A stretch of DNA of 64,000 bases from Microcoleus sp. FACHB-68 (GTDB lineage Bacteria > Cyanobacteriota > Cyanobacteriia > Cyanobacteriales > Oscillatoriaceae), in contig NZ_JACJOT010000006.1 in NCBI RefSeq assembly GCF_014695715.1, positions 434,001 through 498,000 on the forward strand, read 5' to 3'. The notes below the pieces were generated by a model that had not been told where the DNA came from, made no database searches, and saw nothing but the letters and a program-made list of their open reading frames with translations. Shown one piece after another: positions 45,827 to 54,345 of the stretch; positions within the stretch are counted from its first letter, which is position 1; every line of letters starts with the position of its first letter. Made by a program: the position numbers and the translations under genes.

Positions 45827-47178
45827 GGGTTTTTTCGCTCTTGATTTTGTGTTTACAGGGAGGCAATTTTTCAGCTAAGTTGCTGTTTATCTAGCGTTTA
45901 AAAGCTTTTTGTTTCGCTTATATCTGGGATAGGAAAACTTTATTTGTATATTTCGTTACAAATCGCAGTATTTGTTTATCGGTCAGCTTTTTGCTGATTG
46001 GTTGCAAGGTTGCATTCCATGCGGGGTCTTGGTTTGGGTGAATGACGCTCATGCTCCTTTATTGCGAATGATCAGCCTTCAGGCGCTTGTCAAAAGTGCG
46101 TTGTAGATAAGTTAAAGGCTGGAAACCGGAAAATTAGTATAGTGAGTTACAAAATATTTCGATATATGAAATCGATGCATTTCACTGATGCGGTTTTTAC
46201 ATCAAGCGTTTGATTGAAGCCGCTAAACACAAATCTTAATAGGTGAAATTTAAGCAAACCGCTCACTGTGAGCATTCTGGGTAAATTTTACGCAGTGCTG
46301 AGATGAATTGGTGTGGGTGATTGTACGGATGGCTGCCGGCGTTGGGGCGTTGTGTCGGTGAAATTACTGAGCCGGTTTTTTCCTAGCAATTCTCTTTTTG
46401 AAGGAGAGTTGCTCAAGCCCTAGAAATGTTTGTCTTGTCTGAGCGTCTAGATGGCCCTAGAGAGCTAACGCGGTTGAAACAGCCAGCATTAGTGGTTGAT
46501 GAATGAGAACTGCTCTCTCTCCTGAAGCTTGATAAACGATTCGCTCTCTAGAATTATCACGAATGAGCTTGAGCAGATTGTGCGCGTGAGCCACACTGTC
46601 TCGGTCGATGAAACCGGCTACAAAAGACTGGTTTATCACAACAAAGAGATAACTAGCTAGCATTATGGCTCGCTGGGGAGCATATTCAGAAGATACCCCC
46701 GCTCACTTATACACTCTATAAATTCCTTTTATCCCACTTCATTTGCTGTGGTCATGTCTTATAACCACTCCAATTTCAGGGATTAGTAGAGAAAATTGAT
46801 AAGCAAATTTTATAAGAGTGCTAAGTTTTTATACAAAACTTACGCTTTTTTTAAAAACTTTAAAAATATTTTAATGATACAATATTAAGAAATCATGACA
46901 TTGGCTTTATCAAGCTAGTTAGGTAGGTGTCTATGTGCCTATGTAAATCTTGTTATTAAAATGTTGAGAAATGCAGTAGATGTTTTGTTTACCCGACATA
47001 AATCTCGTGGAGTTTGCATTACTCTTTTCAGTCTATGAACAAATTTGAGGCACTTTATTTTGCTAACAAGCTAGAGATAGATTGGATTTATTTATTTTGA
47101 GTTCTTAAAGAGAGCTAGAGTAAAATTGTACAAATAAATTTTTCACAAGATCACCGCTTATTTACTATTGTGGAAGTT
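45827..47178. other. Long intergenic region between nirA and the HPP gene
   Basis: About 1.35 kb between divergent genes. The nirA promoter is at its left end. A 13-base palindrome GCTCACTGTGAGC lies at 46261-46273. From about 46800 the sequence is very AT-rich. A 68-codon minus-strand frame at 46457-46663 is not recognised and has no clear ribosome-binding site. I see nothing else I can support. Confidence 0.55.
45917..45959 (-). promoter_or_regulatory. NtcA-type promoter of the nirA-nrtABCD operon
   Basis: On the minus strand GTAACGAAATATAC (45946-45959) is a perfect GTA-N8-TAC box. After 23 bases comes TATAAG (45917-45922), five of six to TATAAT. Transcription from near 45909 would give an 80-90 nt leader. 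In other cyanobacteria this operon is activated by NtcA under nitrogen limitation. Confidence 0.7.
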
Positions 47179-47844
47179 ATGAAAGGACCTTTCGTAAAAA
47201 AGAAAAATAATCACACTTATCCAAGGCTATTAAGTTATAAAAAAATTCAACTTGAAGGGAAGAATTACTGGTTCAAGATAAGTAAAACGTGGAATTATAA
47301 AAGCTTGCAACTTAAATGGGATAATTACAGATTTAAGATAAGTGGAACGTGGAGTTCATGTCCTCTAACGTGCCCTATAGATAAACCTCACCACAGACAT
47401 ATTTTTTGGAGTTGGTTTGGTAGTTTCATAGCAATAGCAGCAACGGCTTACCTGTCTATGGAAACTAATTCTCCACTGCTTATGGCTCCATTTGGTGCGA
47501 CCAGTGTATTGATCTTTGGTGTACCAGACAGTCCTTTAGCTCAACCCCGTAATGTAATTGGTGGCAATCTCGTAGCCGCTTTCATTAGTTTAACTATTCT
47601 ACATCTTTTCGGTTCGTCACCTTGGACAATGGGAATGGCAGTAGCAACAACTATTGGGGTGATGCAGATGACTGGGACCCTACACCCGCCTGCAGGAGCA
47701 GTTGCATTAGTCGTAATGATGACAAAAGCTCATTGGGAATTTCTGTTAACACCGGCACTACAAGGTTCTATTATTTTGGTACTCTGTGCTGTGGTTTTCA
47801 ATAATCTTGCAGAAGAGAGGACTTATCCTAAGCACTGGCTGTAA
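47179..47844 (+). CDS. HPP-family membrane protein, probable nitrite transporter
   Basis: 221 residues from the ATG at 47179; a GTG at 47170 would add three. About four membrane helices start near residue 75, and the family motif appears as TGTLHPPAGAVALVV. HPP proteins of cyanobacteria and plastids have been shown to transport nitrite, which fits this position opposite the nirA operon. The N terminus is odd: residues 23-62 (counted from the GTG) are two tandem copies of a 20-residue unit, KIQLEGKNYWFKISKTWN and SLQLKWDNYRFKISGTWS, strongly basic and aromatic. This is not a normal part of the family. Confidence 0.87.
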   Translation: MKGPFVKKKNNHTYPRLLSYKKIQLEGKNYWFKISKTWNYKSLQLKWDNYRFKISGTWSSCPLTCPIDKPHHRHIFWSWFGSFIAIAATAYLSMETNSPLLMAPFGATSVLIFGVPDSPLAQPRNVIGGNLVAAFISLTILHLFGSSPWTMGMAVATTIGVMQMTGTLHPPAGAVALVVMMTKAHWEFLLTPALQGSIILVLCAVVFNNLAEERTYPKHWL

Positions 47845-47927
47845 GAATTTTGACCTTGCTGTTGTCAAAGGATGAGTTTGACTCACGGCTGAAGACACAT
47901 CTGCAAGCGCTTGCCGGTGCCGGCAGT

Positions 47928-50900
47928 TTACTGATTTACTGAAGGGATAGAGGGATGCCGGTGCCAAGCCTGATAATAATCAGGATAAGGCATGACTTGA
48001 GCGCAATCTAGAAGAGGATGATTGTAACAGACTGTGTAGAAGTCAAAATCTTGTTGGACGATCAGAGTAATTAGGTAGTCTTTCAAAGCAGACACTGCTG
48101 AACTCAACGGGTATCTTTGGAGGATTTGCCCCAAGTTTTGAGCCGCTGTATAACGGTTCAAATTATCCGGAGGAATGGCACGCATCACATCCATCAATGC
48201 CCAAATAGCGTCTTCATGGCTCGTTTCGGTATGCCATAAGTTGATAACCGCTTGATGACGAATAGACTTTTCTTCACAGTTGTGAATGAGTTTAATTAGC
48301 AACGCGATTACTTTAGGGTCGCTTTTGCCAATTCGCGCCAAACTTCTAAGCGCTTCCACAAGGATGTACTTATCAGCAGAGGTTTTAATAACGTCAATAA
48401 GTACCTTAATTGCATCTGAGTTTCCGGGGGTTGTATACCCCAAGTTCTGAACAGCTTGCGAACACCTAAATCCTAATTTGTGATTATAGACATTTTCAAG
48501 TTTTAGTAGGAGAGCTTTATACACATTTGGTTTTAGTTTAATTTCTGAAAACATTTGATGGCCTTGCATCAAAGTATCCCCATCTAAGATGCTGTTCAGC
48601 AATATAGCAAAATTATATAATTCATTAAAATTGTCACGTATCTCTTCAACTAGCAACGCGATCAATTCGGGATCGTTAAGATCGAATTGCCCCAACTTTG
48701 CATACTCTAAAAACAAGGTAGGTTCAGCAAACTTGGCTGCTTCGGAGTGATCTGGAGCAATTTTTCCCAAGCTAACAGGCGCTTCAAAACGAGTGAAATC
48801 ATCAACACTGTTATGTTTCAAATGAATTAGTGTGGCGATTGCTTGCTCGTTACCTGGATCGATTTTCCCCAAGTTCTCAGCAGCTTTCATACGAGTGAAG
48901 CTATCAGGACTGTGATTAATTAGCTCAATTAGCATTGCCTTCACTTCTGAATTGCCTCGGCTAATGTCTCCCAAACTCTCAACCACTTCACGACGAATAA
49001 CCTCAAGGGGAGTGGTGCAGATTAGTGCAACAAGGCCATCAATTGCCATGCGACGATCAGTCTCTTTTAATATTGCCTTAGCTTGTTTTCCAATTTTATC
49101 GGGAGCATAGCCTTGCCGGGTTCCATTTTTAATACACTGCTTATAAATCTCATCAGAGTAGCTCCCCTCCTTTACCTCTGTTCCAAAACCCCACTTAAGG
49201 ATTTCCTGGATAATTTCTGAGGCCAAGTTAGCCTCTTTAAACTCTGCAATTCCCGCTGCCGCCAGAAAATATGCGCGATAGTCATAAAATCCTTTGCAGT
49301 CACCAAAAAAGAACTCATTGCATCCATCCTGAAACTCTACCAATGCTTGAAGAAATGCGTTCTTTTGACTTTTAAAGTTTTCGTTTCCCTCTCGTCCTAG
49401 CCATAGCAAAATTACTTCTTTCCACTGGGCCTCAAAAATGCGGTACACGCAATCTGTGCCGTTATGTTTTAAAAACGGGTTGGGATTTTCGTTGTTGTGA
49501 TTTAGGAAAAAGTGCCAATCATCAATCGCACAGGCTGCGAAGTATTCTTGAAATGTGGGATGAAAAAAAGCGTAAACTTTCTCATCCGGATCTTTTTCTT
49601 CGGCTGTTGCCAACCCGACACGATTTAGCCATCCCAATTTTAGCGCCCACCAAAACAGGGAACTCTCTTGATTAGGTTCACCTAACAAACCTTTGACAAA
49701 ACTTTCTCGTAACCGAAACCGGGAATCTTCGCCGGCAATTGCTGCTTTTGCCAATACCCCTAATTTTTGATTCAGTTCTTCTTGTTCCTTTGGCGAAATC
49801 TCAAATTCTTGATGATCATCCTTCCATGTGTAGTGTGCTTTAACAAGTTGCTGATACAGTCCCGCTTTAGTATCTGGTAATTTGCCTTGACGCAGATACC
49901 AAGTGCGACACAACAGCGTTAACCGTAATGGATTTTTGATTAAATCTCGGATGCGTTCACTTGATTGCTCTAACTCGCGCCATAACCCCTGAGCTTTGTC
50001 TGATGCCTGGGCAAACCATTTATTTATGAACTCTTGCACCTGATCTGGATAACTAAAGTCCAGATTGCGATAAACATCAAAATTGCCTAAAGCATTTTTA
50101 TCAGCCTCCCATACATTAAGCCGGCAACTCAGTATGACCCGCGCTTCGGCAACCCAACTACCACTGAGTTGCTGCGAAATTAACGTCAACGGGTTCCCCA
50201 ATTCTGTTGCCATCTCATCCACACCATCCAGCAGTAGCCACACCCGATCTTTGTAGAATTCTTCGACAAGATCATCCTTTAACTTTTCTGGAACTTGACG
50301 AAGGGAGGGTATGGTTGTTGCTGAAAACTTCCGAATAATTCGCAATGCTTGTCTAAGCCACTTATTCAGTAAATAATCTTCTAAAGTTTCATTGCACCCC
50401 AAGTTTGCCAAATCAATCCAAATTGGCAAGCCACCGTTTTCTAAGACCTTAAAAGCAAGTATCTGTAACAGCGTTGTTTTTCCTGCGCCTGGTTCGCCGA
50501 TATTTGCTATCCGCCGGCCTTGACTTTTAGGACTTTGTCCCTGTTTGATGACTTGCTCAAAAAACTTTTTATGCTCAATCGGGGTAACTTTTTCTTGATA
50601 TAACTGCGAACCGCTTTCTGGTGAAGTATGAGGTGCCGGTCTAGGTGGTTGTGCTTGGCGTTCAACCAGTCCGAGAGGGACGTACATATCGAAAATCCGC
50701 CTATCACCACAACCACGTAGCGAATGTGTCGTCAGCCATTGCTTTTTCTCTTCCTCCAGCATGGCGCGGCAGACTTCTTGCCAGTTGATAGCCGTTGCAC
50801 TTTCTAAGGAAGACTTCAGAGTCGTCAGGATTTTCGATGCCGGCAACTGCTGTTTCCATAAACCGTTATCGTCTGTGTACAAACGGAACTGCTCAGTCCA

Positions 50901-51194
50901 CAACCACCCATACAACTTATTAAACTTGCCTCTCCCTCGCTTATTAAGATCGATATCGCAACCATGAGGCTTTTCTGGACTTTTTGCGAAGGCTTTATAT
51001 ATCTCCTGCATATGATTGCTTAGAGTTGTCGCTTCTATGCCGCAGTCTTTCGCAAAGTTTTTATCATCCTTGTGCTTTCCATCTTTTTGATAAGCGAACC
51101 GCTGGAAAAAGATATGCTTTGGTTCCCCATGTAACTTGTAAGCATCAGCTATCTCTGCTAGAAAGTTCCCCCTCACTTCATCGAGCGGTTCCAT
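47928..51194 (-). CDS. NACHT-family STAND NTPase with HEAT-like repeats
   Basis: 1088 residues. The N-terminal 110 residues look like a small helical, perhaps DNA- or effector-binding domain (CGIEATTLSNHMQEIYKAF). The NACHT core has Walker A GEPGAGKTT (233-241), Walker B WLLLDGVDEM (319-328) and a typical SCRLNVWEAD sensor region. A winged-helix-like part ends with AFFHPTFQEYFAA near residues 550-565. The C-terminal 370 or so residues are helical HEAT-like repeats (DSFTRMKAAENLGKIDPGN and similar), a likely ligand-sensing surface. Bacterial NACHT proteins of this layout include antiphage defence proteins; others are regulatory. Downstream of nothing on its strand; hicBA lies upstream in the opposite direction. 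Confidence 0.9.
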   Translation of the reverse strand: MEPLDEVRGNFLAEIADAYKLHGEPKHIFFQRFAYQKDGKHKDDKNFAKDCGIEATTLSNHMQEIYKAFAKSPEKPHGCDIDLNKRGRGKFNKLYGWLWTEQFRLYTDDNGLWKQQLPASKILTTLKSSLESATAINWQEVCRAMLEEEKKQWLTTHSLRGCGDRRIFDMYVPLGLVERQAQPPRPAPHTSPESGSQLYQEKVTPIEHKKFFEQVIKQGQSPKSQGRRIANIGEPGAGKTTLLQILAFKVLENGGLPIWIDLANLGCNETLEDYLLNKWLRQALRIIRKFSATTIPSLRQVPEKLKDDLVEEFYKDRVWLLLDGVDEMATELGNPLTLISQQLSGSWVAEARVILSCRLNVWEADKNALGNFDVYRNLDFSYPDQVQEFINKWFAQASDKAQGLWRELEQSSERIRDLIKNPLRLTLLCRTWYLRQGKLPDTKAGLYQQLVKAHYTWKDDHQEFEISPKEQEELNQKLGVLAKAAIAGEDSRFRLRESFVKGLLGEPNQESSLFWWALKLGWLNRVGLATAEEKDPDEKVYAFFHPTFQEYFAACAIDDWHFFLNHNNENPNPFLKHNGTDCVYRIFEAQWKEVILLWLGREGNENFKSQKNAFLQALVEFQDGCNEFFFGDCKGFYDYRAYFLAAAGIAEFKEANLASEIIQEILKWGFGTEVKEGSYSDEIYKQCIKNGTRQGYAPDKIGKQAKAILKETDRRMAIDGLVALICTTPLEVIRREVVESLGDISRGNSEVKAMLIELINHSPDSFTRMKAAENLGKIDPGNEQAIATLIHLKHNSVDDFTRFEAPVSLGKIAPDHSEAAKFAEPTLFLEYAKLGQFDLNDPELIALLVEEIRDNFNELYNFAILLNSILDGDTLMQGHQMFSEIKLKPNVYKALLLKLENVYNHKLGFRCSQAVQNLGYTTPGNSDAIKVLIDVIKTSADKYILVEALRSLARIGKSDPKVIALLIKLIHNCEEKSIRHQAVINLWHTETSHEDAIWALMDVMRAIPPDNLNRYTAAQNLGQILQRYPLSSAVSALKDYLITLIVQQDFDFYTVCYNHPLLDCAQVMPYPDYYQAWHRHPSIPSVNQ

Positions 51195-51336
51195 TACGGC
51201 AACCCTACTAATTTAATTTATTCCTAATTTAATCCTAGTTTAGCAGTAGTTTCTACGGATGTTGCCTGGAGCTGAACTTTCTAAGATGGTTGCATAAGCC
51301 AATCATGGCTCCAAAAAAACTAAACTAGGCAAAACC

Positions 51337-51513
51337 ATGAACACATATTTGCAAGCTGTAATTCCTAAGCTTGAAGCCTACCAGGATGAAGTTTTATCTA
51401 ATAAATTCCAGCCCCCTGTCTCAAAGTTATCTCATGGAAAGGCAGAGAGTAAAACTTATAAAAAGCGAAGAAAAAAGCGAAGAAAAAAGTGTACTATTTT
51501 AAATAGCAGTTAA
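51337..51513 (+). CDS. Small basic protein of unknown function
   Basis: 58 codons, start ATG at 51337, stop TAA at 51511-51513, not recognised. The first 40 residues (MNTYLQAVIPKLEAYQDEVL) look like a normal helix. Residues 41-53 are a run of Lys and Arg from a short tandem DNA repeat (AAAAAGCGAAG). The gene is in the gap between the NACHT gene and hicB, 16 bp before hicB. It may be a real small gene, for example a leader or third component of the toxin-antitoxin unit, or chance. Confidence 0.4.
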   Translation: MNTYLQAVIPKLEAYQDEVLSNKFQPPVSKLSHGKAESKTYKKRRKKRRKKCTILNSS

Positions 51514-51529
51514 CAAATAAGTAAAGCCA

Positions 51530-51775
51530 ATGCTTGCCAGCTACATTGACCAGGCTATGGAACTGGCGGTTTATGAAATCATTGAAGAAGATCAAACCTA
51601 TTGGGGGGAAATCCCAGGACTCCAGGGAGTCTGGGCAACTCACACCACCCTAGAAGGTTGCCGGCGTGAATTACGAGAGGCGCTGAGTGACTGGATAGCG
51701 TTGCGGTTGCGCTTGGGACTCCACATTCCAGTCATAGCAGATATTGACCTCAATCAACTTACTGAAGCTATCTAA
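51530..51775 (+). CDS. hicB: HicB-like antitoxin
   Basis: 81 residues with the partial RNase H-like fold of HicB: ELAVYEIIEEDQTYWGEIPG, then GVWATHTTLEGCRRELREAL, the typical strand-turn-helix pattern. The C-terminal part (IPVIADIDLNQLTEAI) is short and lacks a DNA-binding domain. It neutralises the HicA mRNA interferase by direct binding. The order, antitoxin before toxin with three bases between, is common in cyanobacteria. Confidence 0.85.
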   Translation: MLASYIDQAMELAVYEIIEEDQTYWGEIPGLQGVWATHTTLEGCRRELREALSDWIALRLRLGLHIPVIADIDLNQLTEAI

Positions 51776-51777
51776 AT

Positions 51778-51996
51778 ATGTCCCGATTAACTCCAGTTTC
51801 TAGGCGTGATTTAGTGCAACGCCTGCATCAGCTTGGCTTTGAAGGGCCGTATGCAGGCGGACGCCATCCCCAAATGCGCCGAGGGGATGTTACTGTCATC
51901 ATTCCCAATCCTCATGAAGGTGACATCAGTGTCGGTTTATTACAACGAGTGTTACGCCAAGCAGGGGTTTCTCGTGAGGAATGGTTGGGAGAGTGA
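51778..51996 (+). CDS. hicA: HicA-like toxin (mRNA interferase)
   Basis: 72 residues, a double-stranded RNA-binding-type fold. Family features: RDLVQRLHQLGFEGPYAGGRH, where the conserved catalytic His is in GRHPQMRR (usually GSHH), then VTVIIPNPHEGDISVGLLQRVLRQAGV. HicA cleaves mRNA and halts growth when HicB is lost. Length and spacing fit an intact type II module. Confidence 0.85.
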   Translation: MSRLTPVSRRDLVQRLHQLGFEGPYAGGRHPQMRRGDVTVIIPNPHEGDISVGLLQRVLRQAGVSREEWLGE

Positions 51997-52006
51997 GACA
52001 CCGGCA

Positions 52007-52855
52007 TCACGAAAAGACAGCCGGCCTGCAACTTGCTAAAACTTGATGAAGATTAACGACATTTCCAATCACAGCAATTGCCGGCGCTTCAAAACCTGTC
52101 GCCTCGACTTGTTCCACAATCGTTGCTAAGGTGCCAATCAGTTCTTCTTGATCCGGTCGAGTTCCCCAGCGAATCAACGCCACCGGCATCTCTAGATTCA
52201 AACCGGCATCCTTCAACTCACCAATAATATGGGGCAAATTGCGAACACCCATATAAATTACAATCGTTTCTGAACCGTGAGCGATTGCGTGCCAGTTCAC
52301 ATCAGGCCGGTATTTTCCAGCCGATTCGTGGCCGGTTACAAATGTCACCGAAGAACTATAAGATCGGTGCGTTAGCGGGATTCCTGCATAAGCCGGCGCG
52401 GCAATCCCAGAAGTTACCCCAGGCACCACCTCAACCGCCACACCGGCAGCCACCAAGTCTTCCATTTCCTCGCCGCCGCGCCCGAAGACAAACGGATCGC
52501 CTCCCTTCAGCCGCACGACAACCGCATGACTCTGCGCTTGTTCAATTAACAGTTGTGTCGTTTCTTCCTGTAATAAAGAGTGACGCCCGCTGCGCTTGCC
52601 GGCATTAATTTTTTCTGCGTATGGACTAATCAAAGCCAAAATCTGCGGACTAACCAAGGCATCGTAAATCACCACATCCGCGCACTCTAACAGTGTCTTA
52701 CCCTTGATTGTCAGTAACCCTGGATCTCCAGGGCCGGCACCCACGAGATAAACTTTACCCAGACGCTTCTTCTCGTTATCGGTTACAGAAGTTTCAGCAG
52801 TCATAGAGTTGGCATCGAATGAAGACAGAGTTTGAGGGCTTAGCGGCATAGGCAT
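52007..52855 (-). CDS. cobA: Uroporphyrinogen-III C-methyltransferase
   Basis: 282 residues from the ATG at 52855; an ATG at 52804 would give 265 and a more usual start ([20 protein letters not shown]). It makes precorrin-2 from uroporphyrinogen III with two S-adenosylmethionine, the first step to siroheme and cobalamin. Motifs: [51 protein letters not shown]. Siroheme is the cofactor of both NirA enzymes nearby. A perfect NtcA-type box stands at 52904-52917, so expression may follow nitrogen status. Confidence 0.93.
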   Translation of the reverse strand: MPMPLSPQTLSSFDANSMTAETSVTDNEKKRLGKVYLVGAGPGDPGLLTIKGKTLLECADVVIYDALVSPQILALISPYAEKINAGKRSGRHSLLQEETTQLLIEQAQSHAVVVRLKGGDPFVFGRGGEEMEDLVAAGVAVEVVPGVTSGIAAPAYAGIPLTHRSYSSSVTFVTGHESAGKYRPDVNWHAIAHGSETIVIYMGVRNLPHIIGELKDAGLNLEMPVALIRWGTRPDQEELIGTLATIVEQVEATGFEAPAIAVIGNVVNLHQVLASCRPAVFS

Positions 52856-52876
52856 TCTGATTTATCTACACTTTCC

Positions 52877-52917
52877 AATTTAGAATTTCAACCGACTTAA
52901 ATCGTATCTTTAACTAC
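52877..52917 (-). promoter_or_regulatory. NtcA-type promoter of cobA
   Basis: On the minus strand GTAGTTAAAGATAC (52904-52917) is a perfect GTA-N8-TAC box, followed after 21 bases by TAAATT (52877-52882), which fits TA-N3-T. The start would be near 52870, very close to the first ATG (52855), which favours the ATG at 52804. Confidence 0.6.
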
Positions 52918-53428
52918 AAACTATTGCTGTGCTTGGAATTCTTGAATTTGTTCAATCCGCTTTCAGCATATAAGTTTACTTTTTAACCGTCATTAATCAA
53001 ACAAATCAAGCCGACGTTCCTATTTAAATTATGCACCCTCCTGCCCAGCTTCGCCATTGCCTACGTGATTTTACTGAATTAAAACTTACTCAAAAATAAT
53101 AGAAGTTCAGTAATTAAATATTTTCAGCTTTTTTAATTCAAAAATGTATCAAAAAGTACCCTTCTGTCGAAACATCCCAGAAAGTCAGCATTGTGGGTAA
53201 ACGATGCCGGCAAAGAAATAAAGGACACAACCAACCCGATTCGGATATCCGCTCAACAGTTTCATCACCCCACTTTGTCAAGTGTTGAGCCGTCTGACTG
53301 CGGTGGAAACCGGCAACTGCGTTCAATTTGAACCCGATGGACGCTCAATTAAATTTATTTAATATTATCCTAAAATTTCTATAAAATTTTCTTGTAACCA
53401 TAGGGAGTTGAGCGTTACCAGCCCTATT

Positions 53429-53454
53429 CGCGTAAATTTGCGGTTTTTTACGCG
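53429..53454. promoter_or_regulatory. Palindrome upstream of the Rieske gene
   Basis: CGCGTAAA (53429-53436) and TTTACGCG (53447-53454) form perfect 8-bp arms around ten bases, about 105 bp before the Rieske ATG. It could be a regulator site or a hairpin of the leader. Confidence 0.35.
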
Positions 53455-53559
53455 TGAGGGTAAGCAGATACTAGGCTTGGGGCATCATTTAGTAGAACAG
53501 GGAACCAACACTCTGCCAGCCTTAGTCGCGAAAAACATAACCATTAACATCGAACTCCT

Positions 53560-54030
53560 ATGAATCGTCGTGAATTTTTAACGTGGGTTGGTGCCGGCGC
53601 ATTAGCCACTTCCTTGCCGGTGGCGATTGCCGCGTGTTCTCCAAATGCAGCCACCAACCCATCCTCACCATCAGCCAACAATTCCACAACCACACCACAA
53701 TCTGCGGCAGGCAGTGAGGGATTTCAAGTTGCCGGCAGCGTCGCAGAATTAGATAAAGCCGGCCAAATCCTCAACAAACAACTCCCCGTTGGCCCCGTTT
53801 TGGTTATTCGCAACCCAGCCGATGCTAGCAGCTTATTAGCAGTCAATCCCACCTGCACGCACAAAGGCTGTGGTGTGGTGTGGCAAGCCGGTGAAAAAGT
53901 GTTTGACTGTCCCTGCCATGATTCCGACTTCGCGCCTGATGGCAAAGTCCTCAAAGGGCCGGCAACACAACCGCTGAAAACCTATGAAGCTAAAATAGAG
54001 GGCGATTCTGTTCTAGTCAAGGTGAGTTAA
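53560..54030 (+). CDS. Exported Rieske [2Fe-2S] protein
   Basis: 156 residues. The N terminus MNRREFLTWVGAGALATSLPVAIAAC has a twin-arginine signal and a possible lipobox (AIAAC), so the protein is probably folded first, exported by Tat and perhaps lipid-anchored. After a Ser/Thr/Asn-rich spacer comes a Rieske domain (about 60-156) with CTHKGC and CPCHDSDF giving the two Cys and two His ligands. It differs from cytochrome b6f PetC, which reads CTHLGC and CPCHGS and has a membrane helix. Electron partner unknown. Confidence 0.88.
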   Translation: MNRREFLTWVGAGALATSLPVAIAACSPNAATNPSSPSANNSTTTPQSAAGSEGFQVAGSVAELDKAGQILNKQLPVGPVLVIRNPADASSLLAVNPTCTHKGCGVVWQAGEKVFDCPCHDSDFAPDGKVLKGPATQPLKTYEAKIEGDSVLVKVS

Positions 54031-54345
54031 CGAAAGCAGCATCCCATCGATCCCTGCGGGGATGCTGTTGACAAAGAATAGGTAAACTTGATGTTTAAAT
54101 GCTCTAAAATTAAACTTATTTAAAATAGAAATAAAATTGGTCTGCCTGATAACGCTGCTGGAAATATGAGTATTCTGCATAAAAATTATGAGCGTTTTAC
54201 ATTAACATCGGCTCAGGCGGATAAATTTGGAGTAACGTGGTTAATTTAAAGGCCGGCAAAATTTTGCGGACATCCCACTCCAGAAAGTCAGCAGGCTAAT
54301 TTCTGATAAGCATTTTTGTAAAACACCTGGGAACTTTGAACTTTA
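54031..54345. other. Intergenic region with a hairpin after the Rieske gene
   Basis: CAGCATCCC (54037-54045) pairs with GGGATGCTG (54059-54067) just after the stop; no T-run follows, so termination is uncertain. The rest shows no gene. Confidence 0.5.

Larger units (their letters stand above)
52856..53559. other. Intergenic region between cobA and the Rieske gene
   Basis: About 700 bp between divergent genes with no supportable coding frame. The cobA promoter candidate is at the left end and a perfect 8-bp palindrome at 53429-53454. The segment near 53165 (CATCCCAGAAAGTCAGCA) reappears in altered form near 54272. Confidence 0.55.

Noticed and set aside
46457-46663. 68-codon minus-strand frame between nirA and the HPP gene
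   Set aside because: No recognised family, no ribosome-binding site and no neighbour on the same strand; it may be a remnant but cannot be supported.
53138-53326. 62-codon minus-strand frame upstream of the Rieske gene
   Set aside because: No family resemblance; the region looks intergenic and contains a short repeated segment.
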